Positions 9,591-18,131 of a stretch of DNA of 64,000 nt are shown piece by piece. Numbering within the stretch: position 1 is the first letter of the stretch; every line of letters begins with the position of its first letter. Origin of the DNA: JAVBSC01 sp031547305 (GTDB lineage: Bacteria > Desulfobacterota > Desulfovibrionia > Desulfovibrionales > Desulfovibrionaceae); assembly GCA_031547305.1 (NCBI GenBank), contig JAVBSC010000007.1, forward strand, positions 1 through 64,000, in the 5' to 3' direction. Below the pieces are notes generated by a model. That model did no database searches. It was not told the origin of the DNA and was given only the letters and a program-made list of their open reading frames with translations. A program made the position numbers and the translations under genes.

Positions 9591-11719
9591 CTGACCAGTT
9601 CCGCGCACCGCTTCTGTCCCTGATTGTACCGCACTATAATATGCTTGATACTTTGCCGCGTCTTCTGGACAGCGTCTTGCAGCAGACAATGCGCGATCTT
9701 GAAGTTGTGCTGGTGGATGACGGGTCCGCGCATAGCCCAAAAGATATCGTGACGGCTTATCGCAACAAGGGGCTCAATATTGGCCTTCTTGCTCTGGAAG
9801 AAAACAAGGGAACAAAGCGGGCCTGCATAGCCGGACTGCTGAAAAGCCGGGGCCGGCTCATCGCTATTGCCAGCGCCGACGACTTTCTTCTGGAAAATGA
9901 TACATTGGAATACCACACCCGGCTGCTCCTGCGCGAAGGCGCGGATATCGTGCACGCCAGCACCTTGATGCGCGACCTGGACAGCGGCCGGGAGAGCCTG
10001 TGGGCCTGGGCCAGCCCGTTGGCTCCGGCGCTCGAGGGTGGTGAAATACTGGCCTCCCACGTGCGCCAGAACCTGCGGGCGCACAGCATGAGCGACAAGA
10101 TTTATACCCGCGACCTCTGGCTTGACTGCCTGAAACCCGCTGAATCCGTGGACATCCGCTTTGAAGGCGAAGACTACTTTCTGGTCTCTCTTCTCTTTGC
10201 TCTGGCTCGCCGGTACAGGGGCAGCGAAAAAATTATCCACTTCTACAATATGACTTCCCAGGCCAACTTGAAAGTTCGCATGACGCGGTACATTATAAAC
10301 CAATACCGGATGCTGCGGCGGATTGCTCCGGTTTTTCGCACGCTCGGCATACCGGACAAGCTTATCTCCGGATTTGAGTCCGGACTGAAAAACGGAATAC
10401 GCTGGCGGGTCGAGGTTTTTTGCGAATGCTTCGCCTTGCGCGATGCAACCCGGGAGCAGGCGGAAATGTTCCGCTGCCAGATGCTTGGCGTGGAGCCGCT
10501 CGAACTGGCGGCCGCCCTGCGCTGCCTGTCTGGCCGCCCCTTCGGGGAAAAAAGTCCCGGCCTGACGCAACGGATGATCTCGGCAGCCGACGCGCTGGAA
10601 AAAATGGCTTGTTCCCCCCAAACGGCGACAAATCGTAAACAAACCGCAAACAGCCCGAACAACCATATGGCTATTCCGGCCAAAGACCCCCTTTTATCGC
10701 TAATCGTGCCGCATTACAATATGCTCGGCACATTGCCGCGCCTTCTGGACAGCATCCTGCAACAAAGCCTGCGCGATCTTGAAGTTGTGCTGGTGGATGA
10801 CGGATCCGAACGGAGTCCCCACAATATTGCGGAGATATATCGGGCCAAAGGACTGGAACTTGTCTTTATTGAACTGGGCAACAACAGGGGAACAAGGCAG
10901 GCCTGCATCGCCGGACTGCGCAAGAGCCGGGGGCGAATCATCGCCTTTGCCAACGCCGATGATTTTTTTCTGGAGCGCGACGCTCTGGAATATCATGCCC
11001 GGATGCTCCTGCGCGAAGACGCGGATATCGTGCACGCCAACACCTTGACGCGCGACCTGGACAACGGCGGGGAACGCCTGTGGGCCTGGGACGGACCGCT
11101 GGCTCCGGCCCTGGAGGGACAGGAAGTGCTGGCCGCTTACGTGCGCCAGAACCTGCGGGCGCACAGCCTTTGCGATAAGCTTTACACCCGCGATCTCTGG
11201 TTTAAATGCCTGAAAACGGCTGAATCCGTGGATATACGTTTTGAAGGCGAGGACCATTTTCTGCTTTCTCTTCTGTTTGCCCAAGCGCGCAGGTACAGGG
11301 GCAGCGAAAAAATTATCTCTCTATACAACGTCACTCCTCTGGCCAACAGGCAGATTCGCTTGGCGCGGTACATTGTAAACCAATACCGGATACTGCGGCG
11401 GCTTACCCCGGTTTTTCGCGCCATGGGCATACCGGATAAGCTTATCTCCGGATTTGAGGCCGGCCTGGAGAGCATAATGCGCTGGAGGGGCAAGCTTTTT
11501 TGCGAACACTTCGTCTTGCGCGACTCAACTCCGGAACAGGCCGAAATATTCCGTTGCCAGATGCTCGGCGTGGATCCTCTCGAACTGGCAACCGCCCTGC
11601 GTTGCCTGGCTGGCCGCCCTTCAGGGCAAAAAAGCTCCGACTTGGCGCGGCAGATGATCACGGTAGCCGCCGCGCTGGAAAAGATGGATTGTTCACCACA
11701 CGGCCTCCAGGCTATGTAG
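9587..11719 (+). CDS. Tandem GT2 glycosyltransferase, two fused modules
   Basis: The 710-residue protein holds two complete GT2 modules (about 1-345 and 362-705) that are close copies. Both begin PLLSLIVPHYNML, both carry LEVVLVDDGS and an ADDF metal motif, and both end with a Leu-rich helix and EKM-CSP. The modules are offset by exactly 360 codons. It overlaps the upstream GT2 gene by 4 bases. Such two-module enzymes can be bifunctional polymerases adding alternating sugars, but near identity suggests recent duplication. An earlier internal ATG (MAIPAKD, near 10666) would allow the second half to stand alone. Confidence 0.88.
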   Translation: MTDQFRAPLLSLIVPHYNMLDTLPRLLDSVLQQTMRDLEVVLVDDGSAHSPKDIVTAYRNKGLNIGLLALEENKGTKRACIAGLLKSRGRLIAIASADDFLLENDTLEYHTRLLLREGADIVHASTLMRDLDSGRESLWAWASPLAPALEGGEILASHVRQNLRAHSMSDKIYTRDLWLDCLKPAESVDIRFEGEDYFLVSLLFALARRYRGSEKIIHFYNMTSQANLKVRMTRYIINQYRMLRRIAPVFRTLGIPDKLISGFESGLKNGIRWRVEVFCECFALRDATREQAEMFRCQMLGVEPLELAAALRCLSGRPFGEKSPGLTQRMISAADALEKMACSPQTATNRKQTANSPNNHMAIPAKDPLLSLIVPHYNMLGTLPRLLDSILQQSLRDLEVVLVDDGSERSPHNIAEIYRAKGLELVFIELGNNRGTRQACIAGLRKSRGRIIAFANADDFFLERDALEYHARMLLREDADIVHANTLTRDLDNGGERLWAWDGPLAPALEGQEVLAAYVRQNLRAHSLCDKLYTRDLWFKCLKTAESVDIRFEGEDHFLLSLLFAQARRYRGSEKIISLYNVTPLANRQIRLARYIVNQYRILRRLTPVFRAMGIPDKLISGFEAGLESIMRWRGKLFCEHFVLRDSTPEQAEIFRCQMLGVDPLELATALRCLAGRPSGQKSSDLARQMITVAAALEKMDCSPHGLQAM
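9608..11707 (+). repeat. Tandem duplication of a GT2 module, period 1080 bp
   Basis: Equivalent codons of the two modules lie exactly 1080 bases apart (9608 and 10688). Long stretches of near-identical DNA, for instance around 9690 and 10770 and around 10210 and 11290, show a recent in-frame duplication inside one gene. Confidence 0.85.
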
Positions 11720-11943
11720 TGACAAATTATAGAAAAATTTCACCATGAAAAGAATCAAAGCTCGGGATGTATCTGTTGCGCTGTAATCCGGCGCCCTGGG
11801 CTTAAGCCGCCAGCTATTGCAAAATCCCGCTCCTTACCCGCGCCGGTTGCATTTAAAGGCAAACTGTATCATTTTAAGGAATCGCGAATTCTCCGCGTTA
11901 ATTCATCCGTTGCCCGGCCACACTCAAAAATGGAGGCCATAAA
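11720..11943. other. Intergenic region before the oxidoreductase operon
   Basis: No gene is supported. A 13-codon frame begins with ATG at 11744 but has no ribosome site. The region ends in the strong GGAGG of korD and probably contains the operon promoter, though I cannot place a convincing -35/-10 pair. Confidence 0.4.
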
Positions 11944-12165
11944 ATGGACGGCAAAGGACCCGTGACAATAAACACTGACTGGTGCAAAGGCTGCGGCATC
12001 TGCGCCGCCTTCTGCCAAAAGAAGGCCCTGGTCATCAAAAACGGAAAATCAACCCCGCTGCCGGATTTGTGCATAGCCTGCGGCCTGTGCGAGCTGTACT
12101 GTCCGGATTTGGCCATCAGCGTGGATAAAAGCCAAAAGCCCAAGAAAAAGTCCGGGGGGGATTAG
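11944..12165 (+). CDS. korD: 2-oxoacid:ferredoxin oxidoreductase, ferredoxin-like delta subunit
   Basis: A 73-residue ferredoxin with two four-cysteine motifs, CKGCGICAAFC and CIACGLCELYCP, so it should carry two [4Fe-4S] clusters. As the first gene of a four-gene operon with alpha, beta and gamma subunits spaced 1-2 bases apart, it is the electron-transfer delta subunit of 2-oxoglutarate:ferredoxin oxidoreductase. GGAGG lies 7 bases before the ATG. A 2-oxoisovalerate or other 2-oxoacid enzyme has the same layout; the neighbouring sucCD favour 2-oxoglutarate. Confidence 0.9.
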   Translation: MDGKGPVTINTDWCKGCGICAAFCQKKALVIKNGKSTPLPDLCIACGLCELYCPDLAISVDKSQKPKKKSGGD

Positions 12166-12167
12166 CC

Positions 12168-13325
12168 ATGGCCGCCAAAAAACAGGATCTGCGCTTTGTT
12201 CAGGGCAACGAGGCCTGCGCCCAGGGCGCTTTGTACGCCGGGCTGAAATTTTTTGCCGGCTACCCCATCACCCCGTCCACGGAAATAGCGGAAACCCTGG
12301 CCCTGGAACTGCCCAAGCGCGGCGGGGCCTTTATTCAGATGGAGGACGAAATAGCCTCCATGTGCGCGGTATGCGGGGCTTCCCTGGCCGGGGCCAAGGC
12401 CATGACCGCCACCAGCGGGCCGGGCTTCTCCCTTAAGCAGGAAGCCATCGGCTACGCGGTCATGGCGGAAATCCCCTGCGTCATCGTGAACGTTCAGCGG
12501 GCCGGGCCTTCCACCGGCCTGGCCACAAAGGTGTCCCAGGCGGACGTGAACCAGGCCCGCTGGGGCACGCACGGGGATCACTCCATAGTGGCCTTAACCG
12601 CCTCGTCCATCCAGGATGTTTTCAAAATCACCGTGGAAGCCTTTAACATTGCGGAAACTTACCGCACGCCGGTCATCCTGCTCTTTGACGAAGTCATCGG
12701 GCACATGCGCGAGCAGCTCATTGTGCCTAAACCGGGCGAATTGTCCGTGGTGGAGCGCCTGTACACCTCTGTCAAGGCCGGGGTGAACTACCATCCCTAC
12801 CTGCCGCGCGAGGACGGCCGCCTGCCCATTTCAGACTTCGGCGGGGTGCACCGCTACAACGTCACGGGCCTGTACCACGACATCTGGGGGTTTCCCACGG
12901 AAAACCCGGATCAGGTTCAAAAGCTCCTCTACCACCTGATGGACAAAATAGAGAACCGCGCCCACCAACTGGCCCACTGGAACGAATACTACCTGGAGGA
13001 TGCGGAGCACATCATAATCTCTTACGGCTCCTCGGCCCGCTCCGCCCGCCACCTGGTGGAGACCAGGCGCATCAAGGGCGACCGCATCGGCCTGCTGGAG
13101 CTTCAGACCCTCTGGCCCTTCCAGTCCAAGCTGGTGCGGGAAAAATGCTCCCACGCCCGCAACGTCTTTGTGGTGGAAATGAATATGGGCCAGCTCCTGG
13201 CCCAGGTAAAGCAGCACCTGCCCAACCCGGACCGCGTCTTTCTGGTCAACCGCGTGGACGGCAACATGGTCATGCCCCAGGACATCGGCAAAGTGATGCG
13301 CACCGTTGAAGGAAGGGGGTTTTAG
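12168..13325 (+). CDS. korA: 2-oxoglutarate:ferredoxin oxidoreductase, alpha subunit
   Basis: The 385-residue protein has the pyruvate:ferredoxin oxidoreductase domain I motif GYPITPSTEIAE and the following QMEDEIAS and GATSGPGFSLK-like segments (here TATSGPGFSLK), then a C-terminal transketolase-like domain. It pairs with KorB to form the thiamine-diphosphate active site that oxidises 2-oxoglutarate to succinyl-CoA and reduces ferredoxin. Two bases separate it from korD and one base from korB. Length fits the family. Confidence 0.92.
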   Translation: MAAKKQDLRFVQGNEACAQGALYAGLKFFAGYPITPSTEIAETLALELPKRGGAFIQMEDEIASMCAVCGASLAGAKAMTATSGPGFSLKQEAIGYAVMAEIPCVIVNVQRAGPSTGLATKVSQADVNQARWGTHGDHSIVALTASSIQDVFKITVEAFNIAETYRTPVILLFDEVIGHMREQLIVPKPGELSVVERLYTSVKAGVNYHPYLPREDGRLPISDFGGVHRYNVTGLYHDIWGFPTENPDQVQKLLYHLMDKIENRAHQLAHWNEYYLEDAEHIIISYGSSARSARHLVETRRIKGDRIGLLELQTLWPFQSKLVREKCSHARNVFVVEMNMGQLLAQVKQHLPNPDRVFLVNRVDGNMVMPQDIGKVMRTVEGRGF

Positions 13326-13326
13326 C

Positions 13327-14127
13327 ATGGCTTTCCAAGATCTTATCCGCAAGCGTTTCTTCCCCCACCTCTGGTGCCCCGGCTGCGGGCACGGCACGGT
13401 TCTGAACGGCCTGCTGCACGTGGTGGACGAGCTGGGCTTTGACAAATCCTCCCTGTGCATGGTTTCCGGCATAGGCTGCTCGGCGCGCATTTCCGGCTAC
13501 GTTGATTTTCACACCATGCACACCATGCACGGCCGGGCCCTGGCCTGCGCCACGGGCATCAAGCTGACCAAGCCGGAGCTGCGGGTCTTTGTGCCCATGG
13601 GCGACGGCGACGCACTGGCCATAGGCGGCAACCACTTTATCCACGCCTGCCGCCGCAACATCGACCTTACGGCCATAGTCCTGAACAACCGCATTTACGG
13701 CATGACCGGCGGGCAGTATTCCCCTCTTTCCGGCCGGGACATTCTGGCCACCACCGCCCCATACGGCAGCATAGACAACGCCTTTGACACCGTGGACCTG
13801 GCTCGGGCGGCCGGGGCCAGCTTTGTGGCCCGCACCACCAGCTTTCATGTGGCCGAGCTTAACTCCACCCTGAAAAAAGCCGTCCAGCATAAAGGCATGG
13901 CCGTGGTGGAGGTGCTCACCCAGTGCCCAACCTACTTCGGCCGCAAAAACAAAATGGGCGATCAGGTCCGGATGCTGGAATATTTCCGCGACAACACCGC
14001 GCCCATGGGCTCACCCAAGCTCAAGGACAACCCCGGCCTGATCCAGCGCGGCATCTTCGTACAGGAGGACAGGCCGGAATACTGCGAACAGTACGCCAAA
14101 GTCAGCGCCAGGGCGCGGGAGGCCTAA
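13327..14127 (+). CDS. korB: 2-oxoglutarate:ferredoxin oxidoreductase, beta subunit
   Basis: The 266-residue protein starts at MAFQDLIRKRF and has the cluster motif WCPGCGHG and the thiamine-diphosphate motif GDGDALAIGGNH followed by NNRIYGMTGGQ. These are the TPP-binding features of this family. I chose the ATG at 13327, directly after the korA stop, over an upstream in-frame start inside korA. With KorA it forms the catalytic core. Confidence 0.93.
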   Translation: MAFQDLIRKRFFPHLWCPGCGHGTVLNGLLHVVDELGFDKSSLCMVSGIGCSARISGYVDFHTMHTMHGRALACATGIKLTKPELRVFVPMGDGDALAIGGNHFIHACRRNIDLTAIVLNNRIYGMTGGQYSPLSGRDILATTAPYGSIDNAFDTVDLARAAGASFVARTTSFHVAELNSTLKKAVQHKGMAVVEVLTQCPTYFGRKNKMGDQVRMLEYFRDNTAPMGSPKLKDNPGLIQRGIFVQEDRPEYCEQYAKVSARAREA

Positions 14128-14128
14128 C

Positions 14129-14680
14129 ATGGAAAAATACCGCATCCTACTTTCCGGCTCCGGCGGGCAGGGAGTGATCACCATGGCCATACTCCTGGCC
14201 GAAGCCGCCGTGCTGCACGAAGGCCTGACCGCCGTGCAGTCCCAGAGCTACGGACCGGAAGCGCGCGGCGGAGCCACCCGCTCCGACGTGATCATCTCCG
14301 ATTCCCCCATCTACTACCCCAAGGTCAACCAGCCGAACATCCTGGTGGCCCTGACCAACGAAGCCTCCGGCAAGTATTCGCCGTCAATCCGGCCGGGCGG
14401 GTTGTTCCTGTACGACAGCGAGTTGGTCCAGCCCAACCTCTCCATAGACGCCGTCACCTACGGACTGCCCTTGCATCAGGCCACCCTGGAAGCCCTGGGC
14501 AAAGTCGTGGCCTACAACATTACCGTGCTCGGCGCCCTGGCCGTACTGACCAAAGTCGTCAAACTCAAATCCCTGGAAAAAACCCTGGAAGCGCGTTTCC
14601 CCAAACAACATCACGAAGCCAACAAAAAGGCGCTGCGTCTGGGCGCGGATTTGGCAAAACCATATCTGGAACAAAGCTAA
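14129..14680 (+). CDS. korC: 2-oxoglutarate:ferredoxin oxidoreductase, gamma subunit
   Basis: The 183-residue protein begins with LLSGSGGQGVITMAILLAEA and has YGPEARGGATRSDVIIS, the hallmark motifs of the gamma (POR domain) subunit that closes the active site and contributes to CoA binding. It follows korB by one base and ends the operon. A gap of 119 bases with a G/C-run repeat precedes sucC, so read-through into sucC is possible. Confidence 0.93.
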   Translation: MEKYRILLSGSGGQGVITMAILLAEAAVLHEGLTAVQSQSYGPEARGGATRSDVIISDSPIYYPKVNQPNILVALTNEASGKYSPSIRPGGLFLYDSELVQPNLSIDAVTYGLPLHQATLEALGKVVAYNITVLGALAVLTKVVKLKSLEKTLEARFPKQHHEANKKALRLGADLAKPYLEQS

Positions 14681-14690
14681 ATTATATATT

Positions 14691-14734
14691 CGGGGCTCCC
14701 CCCAACCCCCGGCAGGGGGCGTGGCCCCCCGCGC
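14691..14734. repeat. Short intergenic G/C-run element
   Basis: Alternating runs of C and G (CTCCCCCC, CCCCCGG, CAGGGGG, GGCCCCCC) can fold into nested hairpins. Similar runs occur at 37042-37074 and 59141-59181, each just after the end of a gene. Confidence 0.45.
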
Positions 14735-14799
14735 CAGCGGTTATGTCAAATACGCGAAATGCGCGGATAAAAAGGGAATATTTCTCTTCAGGAGTTGCA

Positions 14800-15966
14800 A
14801 TGAACATCCACGAACACCAGGCCAAAGACCTGCTGGCCGCCTACGGCGTGCCGGTTCCCTGGGGGGCTGTGGCCTACACGCCCGGCCAGGCCCTGGCCGC
14901 GGCCAGGGAAATGGGCGATCCCCCCTGGGTGCTCAAGGCCCAGATACATGCCGGCGGGCGCGGCAAAGCGGGCGGAGTGAAAATATGCCGTACCCTGGAC
15001 GACGTCCGGGAGACCACCGCCGCCATGCTTGGCGCGACCCTGGTCACCCGGCAAACCGGGCCGCAGGGCAAAGAAGTGCGCAAAATCCTGCTGGAACAGG
15101 GCACGGACATCGCCGATGAACTATACCTGGCCGTGGCGCTGGACCGTGAGGCCGGACGCCTCACCCTGGCGGCCTCCCCTGACGGCGGCATGGATATTGA
15201 GGAAGTGGCCGCCCAAAGCCCGGAGCGCATCTTCAAGGCCCGCCTGGACAGCAACCACCGGCTTTGGCCCTTCCAGGCCAGGGAGTTGCTCTTTCGCTGC
15301 GGGCTTACCCCGGCCCTGGCCGCCCATGGCGCGCAACTGGCCCAGAACCTGGCCCGCCTGTGCGTGAGCGAAGACGCCCTGCTGGCGGAAATAAATCCCC
15401 TGGCCGTAACCGTCCATGGTGAACTAATCGCCCTGGACGCCAAACTGAATTTTGATGATAGCGCCCTGAAACGCCGCCCGCATATAGCCGCCATGCACGA
15501 TCCGGACGAAATAGACCCCCTGGAGCTTAAGGCCGCGATCCTGGGCGTGAACTACGTGCGCCTGGACGGCTGGATCGGCACACTGGTCAACGGCGCCGGC
15601 CTGGCCATGGCCACCATGGACGCCATCCGGCAGTCCGGCGGCGCGGCGGCCAACTTTTTGGACGCCGGCGGCGGGGCCAGCGCGGATATGGTCAAAAACG
15701 GCTTTGAAATCATGCTCTCGGACTCCAACGTGCGCGGCGTGCTTGTCAACATCTTCGGCGGCATCCTGCGTTGTGACATTGTGGCCGAAGGCGTGGTCCG
15801 GGCCGTGCGCGAACTGGAAATAAGCCTGCCCGTGGTTGTGCGCATGGAAGGAACCAATGTGGAAGAAGGCCGCCGGATCCTTAATTCCTGCGGCCTGAAT
15901 TTTGCCACCGCCTCCTCCATGAGCGAAGCCGCGCGACTGATTGTGGAAAAAACCAGGCGGGAATAA
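14800..15966 (+). CDS. sucC: Succinyl-CoA synthetase (ADP-forming), beta subunit
   Basis: The 388-residue protein has the ATP-grasp domain from its start MNIHEHQAKDLLAAYGVP (about 1-240) and the CoA-ligase part with GGASADMVKNGFEI and NIFGGILRCD. Its length equals that of E. coli SucC. It makes succinate, CoA and ATP from succinyl-CoA with SucD, the step after KorDABC. The ATG at 14800 follows AGGAGTTGCA; upstream in-frame starts lie in a repeat and are unsupported. Unusually, sucD starts 178 bases downstream and not in overlap. Confidence 0.95.
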   Translation: MNIHEHQAKDLLAAYGVPVPWGAVAYTPGQALAAAREMGDPPWVLKAQIHAGGRGKAGGVKICRTLDDVRETTAAMLGATLVTRQTGPQGKEVRKILLEQGTDIADELYLAVALDREAGRLTLAASPDGGMDIEEVAAQSPERIFKARLDSNHRLWPFQARELLFRCGLTPALAAHGAQLAQNLARLCVSEDALLAEINPLAVTVHGELIALDAKLNFDDSALKRRPHIAAMHDPDEIDPLELKAAILGVNYVRLDGWIGTLVNGAGLAMATMDAIRQSGGAAANFLDAGGGASADMVKNGFEIMLSDSNVRGVLVNIFGGILRCDIVAEGVVRAVRELEISLPVVVRMEGTNVEEGRRILNSCGLNFATASSMSEAARLIVEKTRRE

Positions 15967-16144
15967 TTACGCGTTGCATATGCCCCAGGCCATCCATACC
16001 CCCATGGCCATGGTGCAGGCGGCAAACGCCTGCTTGAGACGCCGGACGGGCGGACGGAATGAGCCGGCCGCGCGCCTCCAACGGCCATGAGCGGGCTGGA
16101 AATGTTTTTGCCGTAATCACCCCAGGAACAAAGGAAGCTGCCCC
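15967..16144. other. Spacer between sucC and sucD with a possible gene remnant
   Basis: On the minus strand one frame reads LKQAFAACTMAMGVWMAWG and then stops near 15966, which looks like the end of a small membrane protein. No start or upstream domain is present, so it may be a remnant or chance. AAGGAAG before the sucD ATG is the only other signal. Confidence 0.25.
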
Positions 16145-17014
16145 ATGAGCATTTTAATCGACGAGCGGACCAGAATTGTGGTCCAGGGCCTGACCGGACG
16201 GGAAGGGCTGTTCCACGGACAGCAGATGCTGGAGTACGGCGCGAGGATTGTGGCCGGAGTGACTCCGGGCAAAGGCGGACAGGAAGTCCTGGGGGTTCCC
16301 GTGTTCAACACGGTGCGCGAGGCGGCGGGAGCCACGGGCGCGGAGGCCTCAATCATTTTCGTTCCTGCTGCGGCGGCGGCTGATTCCGCCTGCGAGGCGG
16401 CGGCCGCCGGCATAAGCCTGGTGGTGCTCATAACCGAGCATATCCCGGTCCTGGACATGATCAGCTGCGAAGATTTTGTGATCAAGCGGGGGGCCAGGCT
16501 GATCGGCCCCAACTGCCCAGGCCTGATCAGTCCAGGCAAGTGCAAAATGGGCATCATGCCGGGCTATATACACAAACCGGGGAACATCGGGCTGATCAGC
16601 CGTTCCGGCACCCTTACCTATGAGGCGGTGCTCCAGCTCACCGCCGCCGGCCTGGGCCAGAGCACCTGCGTGGGCATAGGCGGCGATCCCGTACCGGGAA
16701 CGGATTTTGTGGACCTGCTGAAACTGTTCCGGGATGACGAAGATACCGAAGCGGTCTGCCTGATTGGCGAAATAGGCGGGGGCGCGGAAGAAAAAGCCGC
16801 CGCCTACATCCGGGAGAGCAAGTACCCGAAGCCGGTATTCGGCTTCATTGCCGGGCTCTCCGCCCCACCGGGCAAACGCATGGGGCACGCCGGGGCGATC
16901 GTCAGCGGCGCCAGCGGCCGGGGCGAAGATAAAATAAAGGCTCTTGAAGAAGCCGGGGTCACGGTAATCCGGGATCTGGGCGAATTCGGCGCCACTGTGT
17001 CGGAAAAGCTGTAG
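16145..17014 (+). CDS. sucD: Succinyl-CoA synthetase (ADP-forming), alpha subunit
   Basis: The 289-residue protein, the same length as E. coli SucD, has the N-terminal CoA-binding fold (VVQGLTGREG), the loop GIMPGYIHKPGNIGLISRSG and the phosphohistidine segment KRMGHAGAIVSG with the active His at about residue 248. It forms the alpha/beta ligase with SucC. An AAGGAAG site precedes the ATG and a strong terminator follows the stop. Confidence 0.96.
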   Translation: MSILIDERTRIVVQGLTGREGLFHGQQMLEYGARIVAGVTPGKGGQEVLGVPVFNTVREAAGATGAEASIIFVPAAAAADSACEAAAAGISLVVLITEHIPVLDMISCEDFVIKRGARLIGPNCPGLISPGKCKMGIMPGYIHKPGNIGLISRSGTLTYEAVLQLTAAGLGQSTCVGIGGDPVPGTDFVDLLKLFRDDEDTEAVCLIGEIGGGAEEKAAAYIRESKYPKPVFGFIAGLSAPPGKRMGHAGAIVSGASGRGEDKIKALEEAGVTVIRDLGEFGATVSEKL

Positions 17015-17017
17015 AAG

Positions 17018-17050
17018 AAAGCGCCAGGCGGTTCGCCGCCGGGCGCTTTT
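17018..17050 (+). terminator. Intrinsic terminator after sucD
   Basis: AAAGCGCC pairs with GGGCGCTTT around an inner GC-rich hairpin, and a TTTT run follows. It starts three bases after the stop codon. Confidence 0.8.
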
Positions 17051-17052
17051 GA

Positions 17053-17084
17053 GGCTGTTGACAAAGTCTTCTTTGGCAACAGCC
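17053..17084. repeat. Inverted repeat GGCTGTTG...CAACAGCC
   Basis: The arms extend to GGCTGTTGACAAAG and CTTTGGCAACAGCC around a TCTT loop with one mismatch. It sits between the sucD terminator and an interspersed repeat and may belong to the same mobile or regulatory repeat. Confidence 0.5.
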
Positions 17085-17093
17085 CGCCACGTG

Positions 17094-17168
17094 GGCGCAG
17101 GCGGCATTCATTGCCGCCGTAAAACGCCGGAGTGGGCGTGCCTTTACAAAACCCGGCCTTGCGGGGGG
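17094..17168. repeat. Interspersed intergenic repeat family A, copy 1
   Basis: Matches a second copy at 23195-23262 almost base for base over the first 33 bases. The core GGCGGCA-TTCAT-TGCCGCC is a perfect 7-bp hairpin, followed by a second G/C-rich inverted segment and ending in TTGCGGGG. Both copies are intergenic. Confidence 0.7.
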
Positions 17169-17182
17169 GGGTAATTAATCTG

Positions 17183-17214
17183 AAGCGGGCGGAATTGTTC
17201 CGCCCGCTTTTTTC
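17183..17214. terminator. Bidirectional terminator between sucD and the peroxiredoxin gene
   Basis: AAGCGGGCGGAA and TTCCGCCCGCTT form a 12-bp perfect stem around a TTG loop with a T-run on the plus strand. The peroxiredoxin gene ends 19 bases to the right, so the same stem can serve its transcript. Confidence 0.75.
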
Positions 17215-17232
17215 TTACGTCCTAAAGGGGAA

Positions 17233-17892
17233 TCACTTCTGCAACGGCTTGTGGCAGAACCACCAGTCATAGCCCTCATACTCGTCCAGGCGTTTTTTGG
17301 CGTCAGCCACATTCTGCGGCGGCGGCACAATGACATGGTCCTTGATCAGTTCGTTGTCCGGCCAGTTGGCCGGCATGGCGCCCTGCTTGTCCGAAACCTG
17401 CAGCGCCTTGACCACGCGCACGATTTCATCCATGTTCCGGCCCACTTCCTGCGGGTAGTAAAGCATCAGGCGCAGGTTGCCTTCCGGGTCCACCACAAAG
17501 ACCACGCGCACCGTGTTGGTGCCTTTGCCGGGGTGCAGCATGCCAAGTTTGAGCGCCACGGCTTCCGTGCCGGCAATGACCGGGAAGGTAATTTCCACGC
17601 CCAGTTTTTCCTTGATCCACTCAATCCATTTCATGTGCGCGAAAACCTGATCTATGGACAGCCCGATCAGCTTGCAGCCCAGAGCTTCCAGTTCCTTCAT
17701 GCGTCCCTGGAAAGACACGAATTCCGTGGTGCAGACCGGGGTAAAGTCCGCCGGATGGCTGAACAGGACAAACCAGGACCCTTTGTAATCATCAGGCAGG
17801 TTTTTCGGCCCCTGCGTCGTAACCACGCTTATTTCCGGGAATCTTTCGCCAAGAAGCGGCAGCCGTATGGAATCGCAGCAATCTTTGCTCAT
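17233..17892 (-). CDS. Peroxiredoxin, 1-Cys/Prx6-like
   Basis: The 219-residue protein has the peroxidatic cysteine at Cys54 in HPADFTPVCTTEF and the long C-terminal arm of the Prx6 class ending WWFCHKPL. It reduces hydrogen peroxide and organic hydroperoxides in the cytosol. I set the start at MSKDCC, 17892, because GGAGGT lies about 8 bases upstream; an upstream in-frame Met is less well placed. The gene stands alone on the minus strand, divergent from the rhodanese-type gene, with about 240 bases of shared AT-rich upstream DNA. Its oxidant-linked regulator cannot be named. Confidence 0.92.
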   Translation of the reverse strand: MSKDCCDSIRLPLLGERFPEISVVTTQGPKNLPDDYKGSWFVLFSHPADFTPVCTTEFVSFQGRMKELEALGCKLIGLSIDQVFAHMKWIEWIKEKLGVEITFPVIAGTEAVALKLGMLHPGKGTNTVRVVFVVDPEGNLRLMLYYPQEVGRNMDEIVRVVKALQVSDKQGAMPANWPDNELIKDHVIVPPPQNVADAKKRLDEYEGYDWWFCHKPLQK

Positions 17893-18131
17893 AATATCTA
17901 CCTCCGCTTTACGGCCCGGCAAGTGCCGGGCCTGGTTAAAAATTCGGGGCGCCAGATGTTTATACTTGACGCGCTATCAATAACTGTTACTATTAAATGA
18001 AATTAAAAATAGTTCAAGCCCCTGAAGTGCTTTTTCTCGCACATAATATTTAACACGATGAATTTTTTCCTTTTCCGGGCCGTGCCGGGGAATCCGCCAG
18101 CGGTCAGCAGTTCAACCAACCTGGAGGCGCC

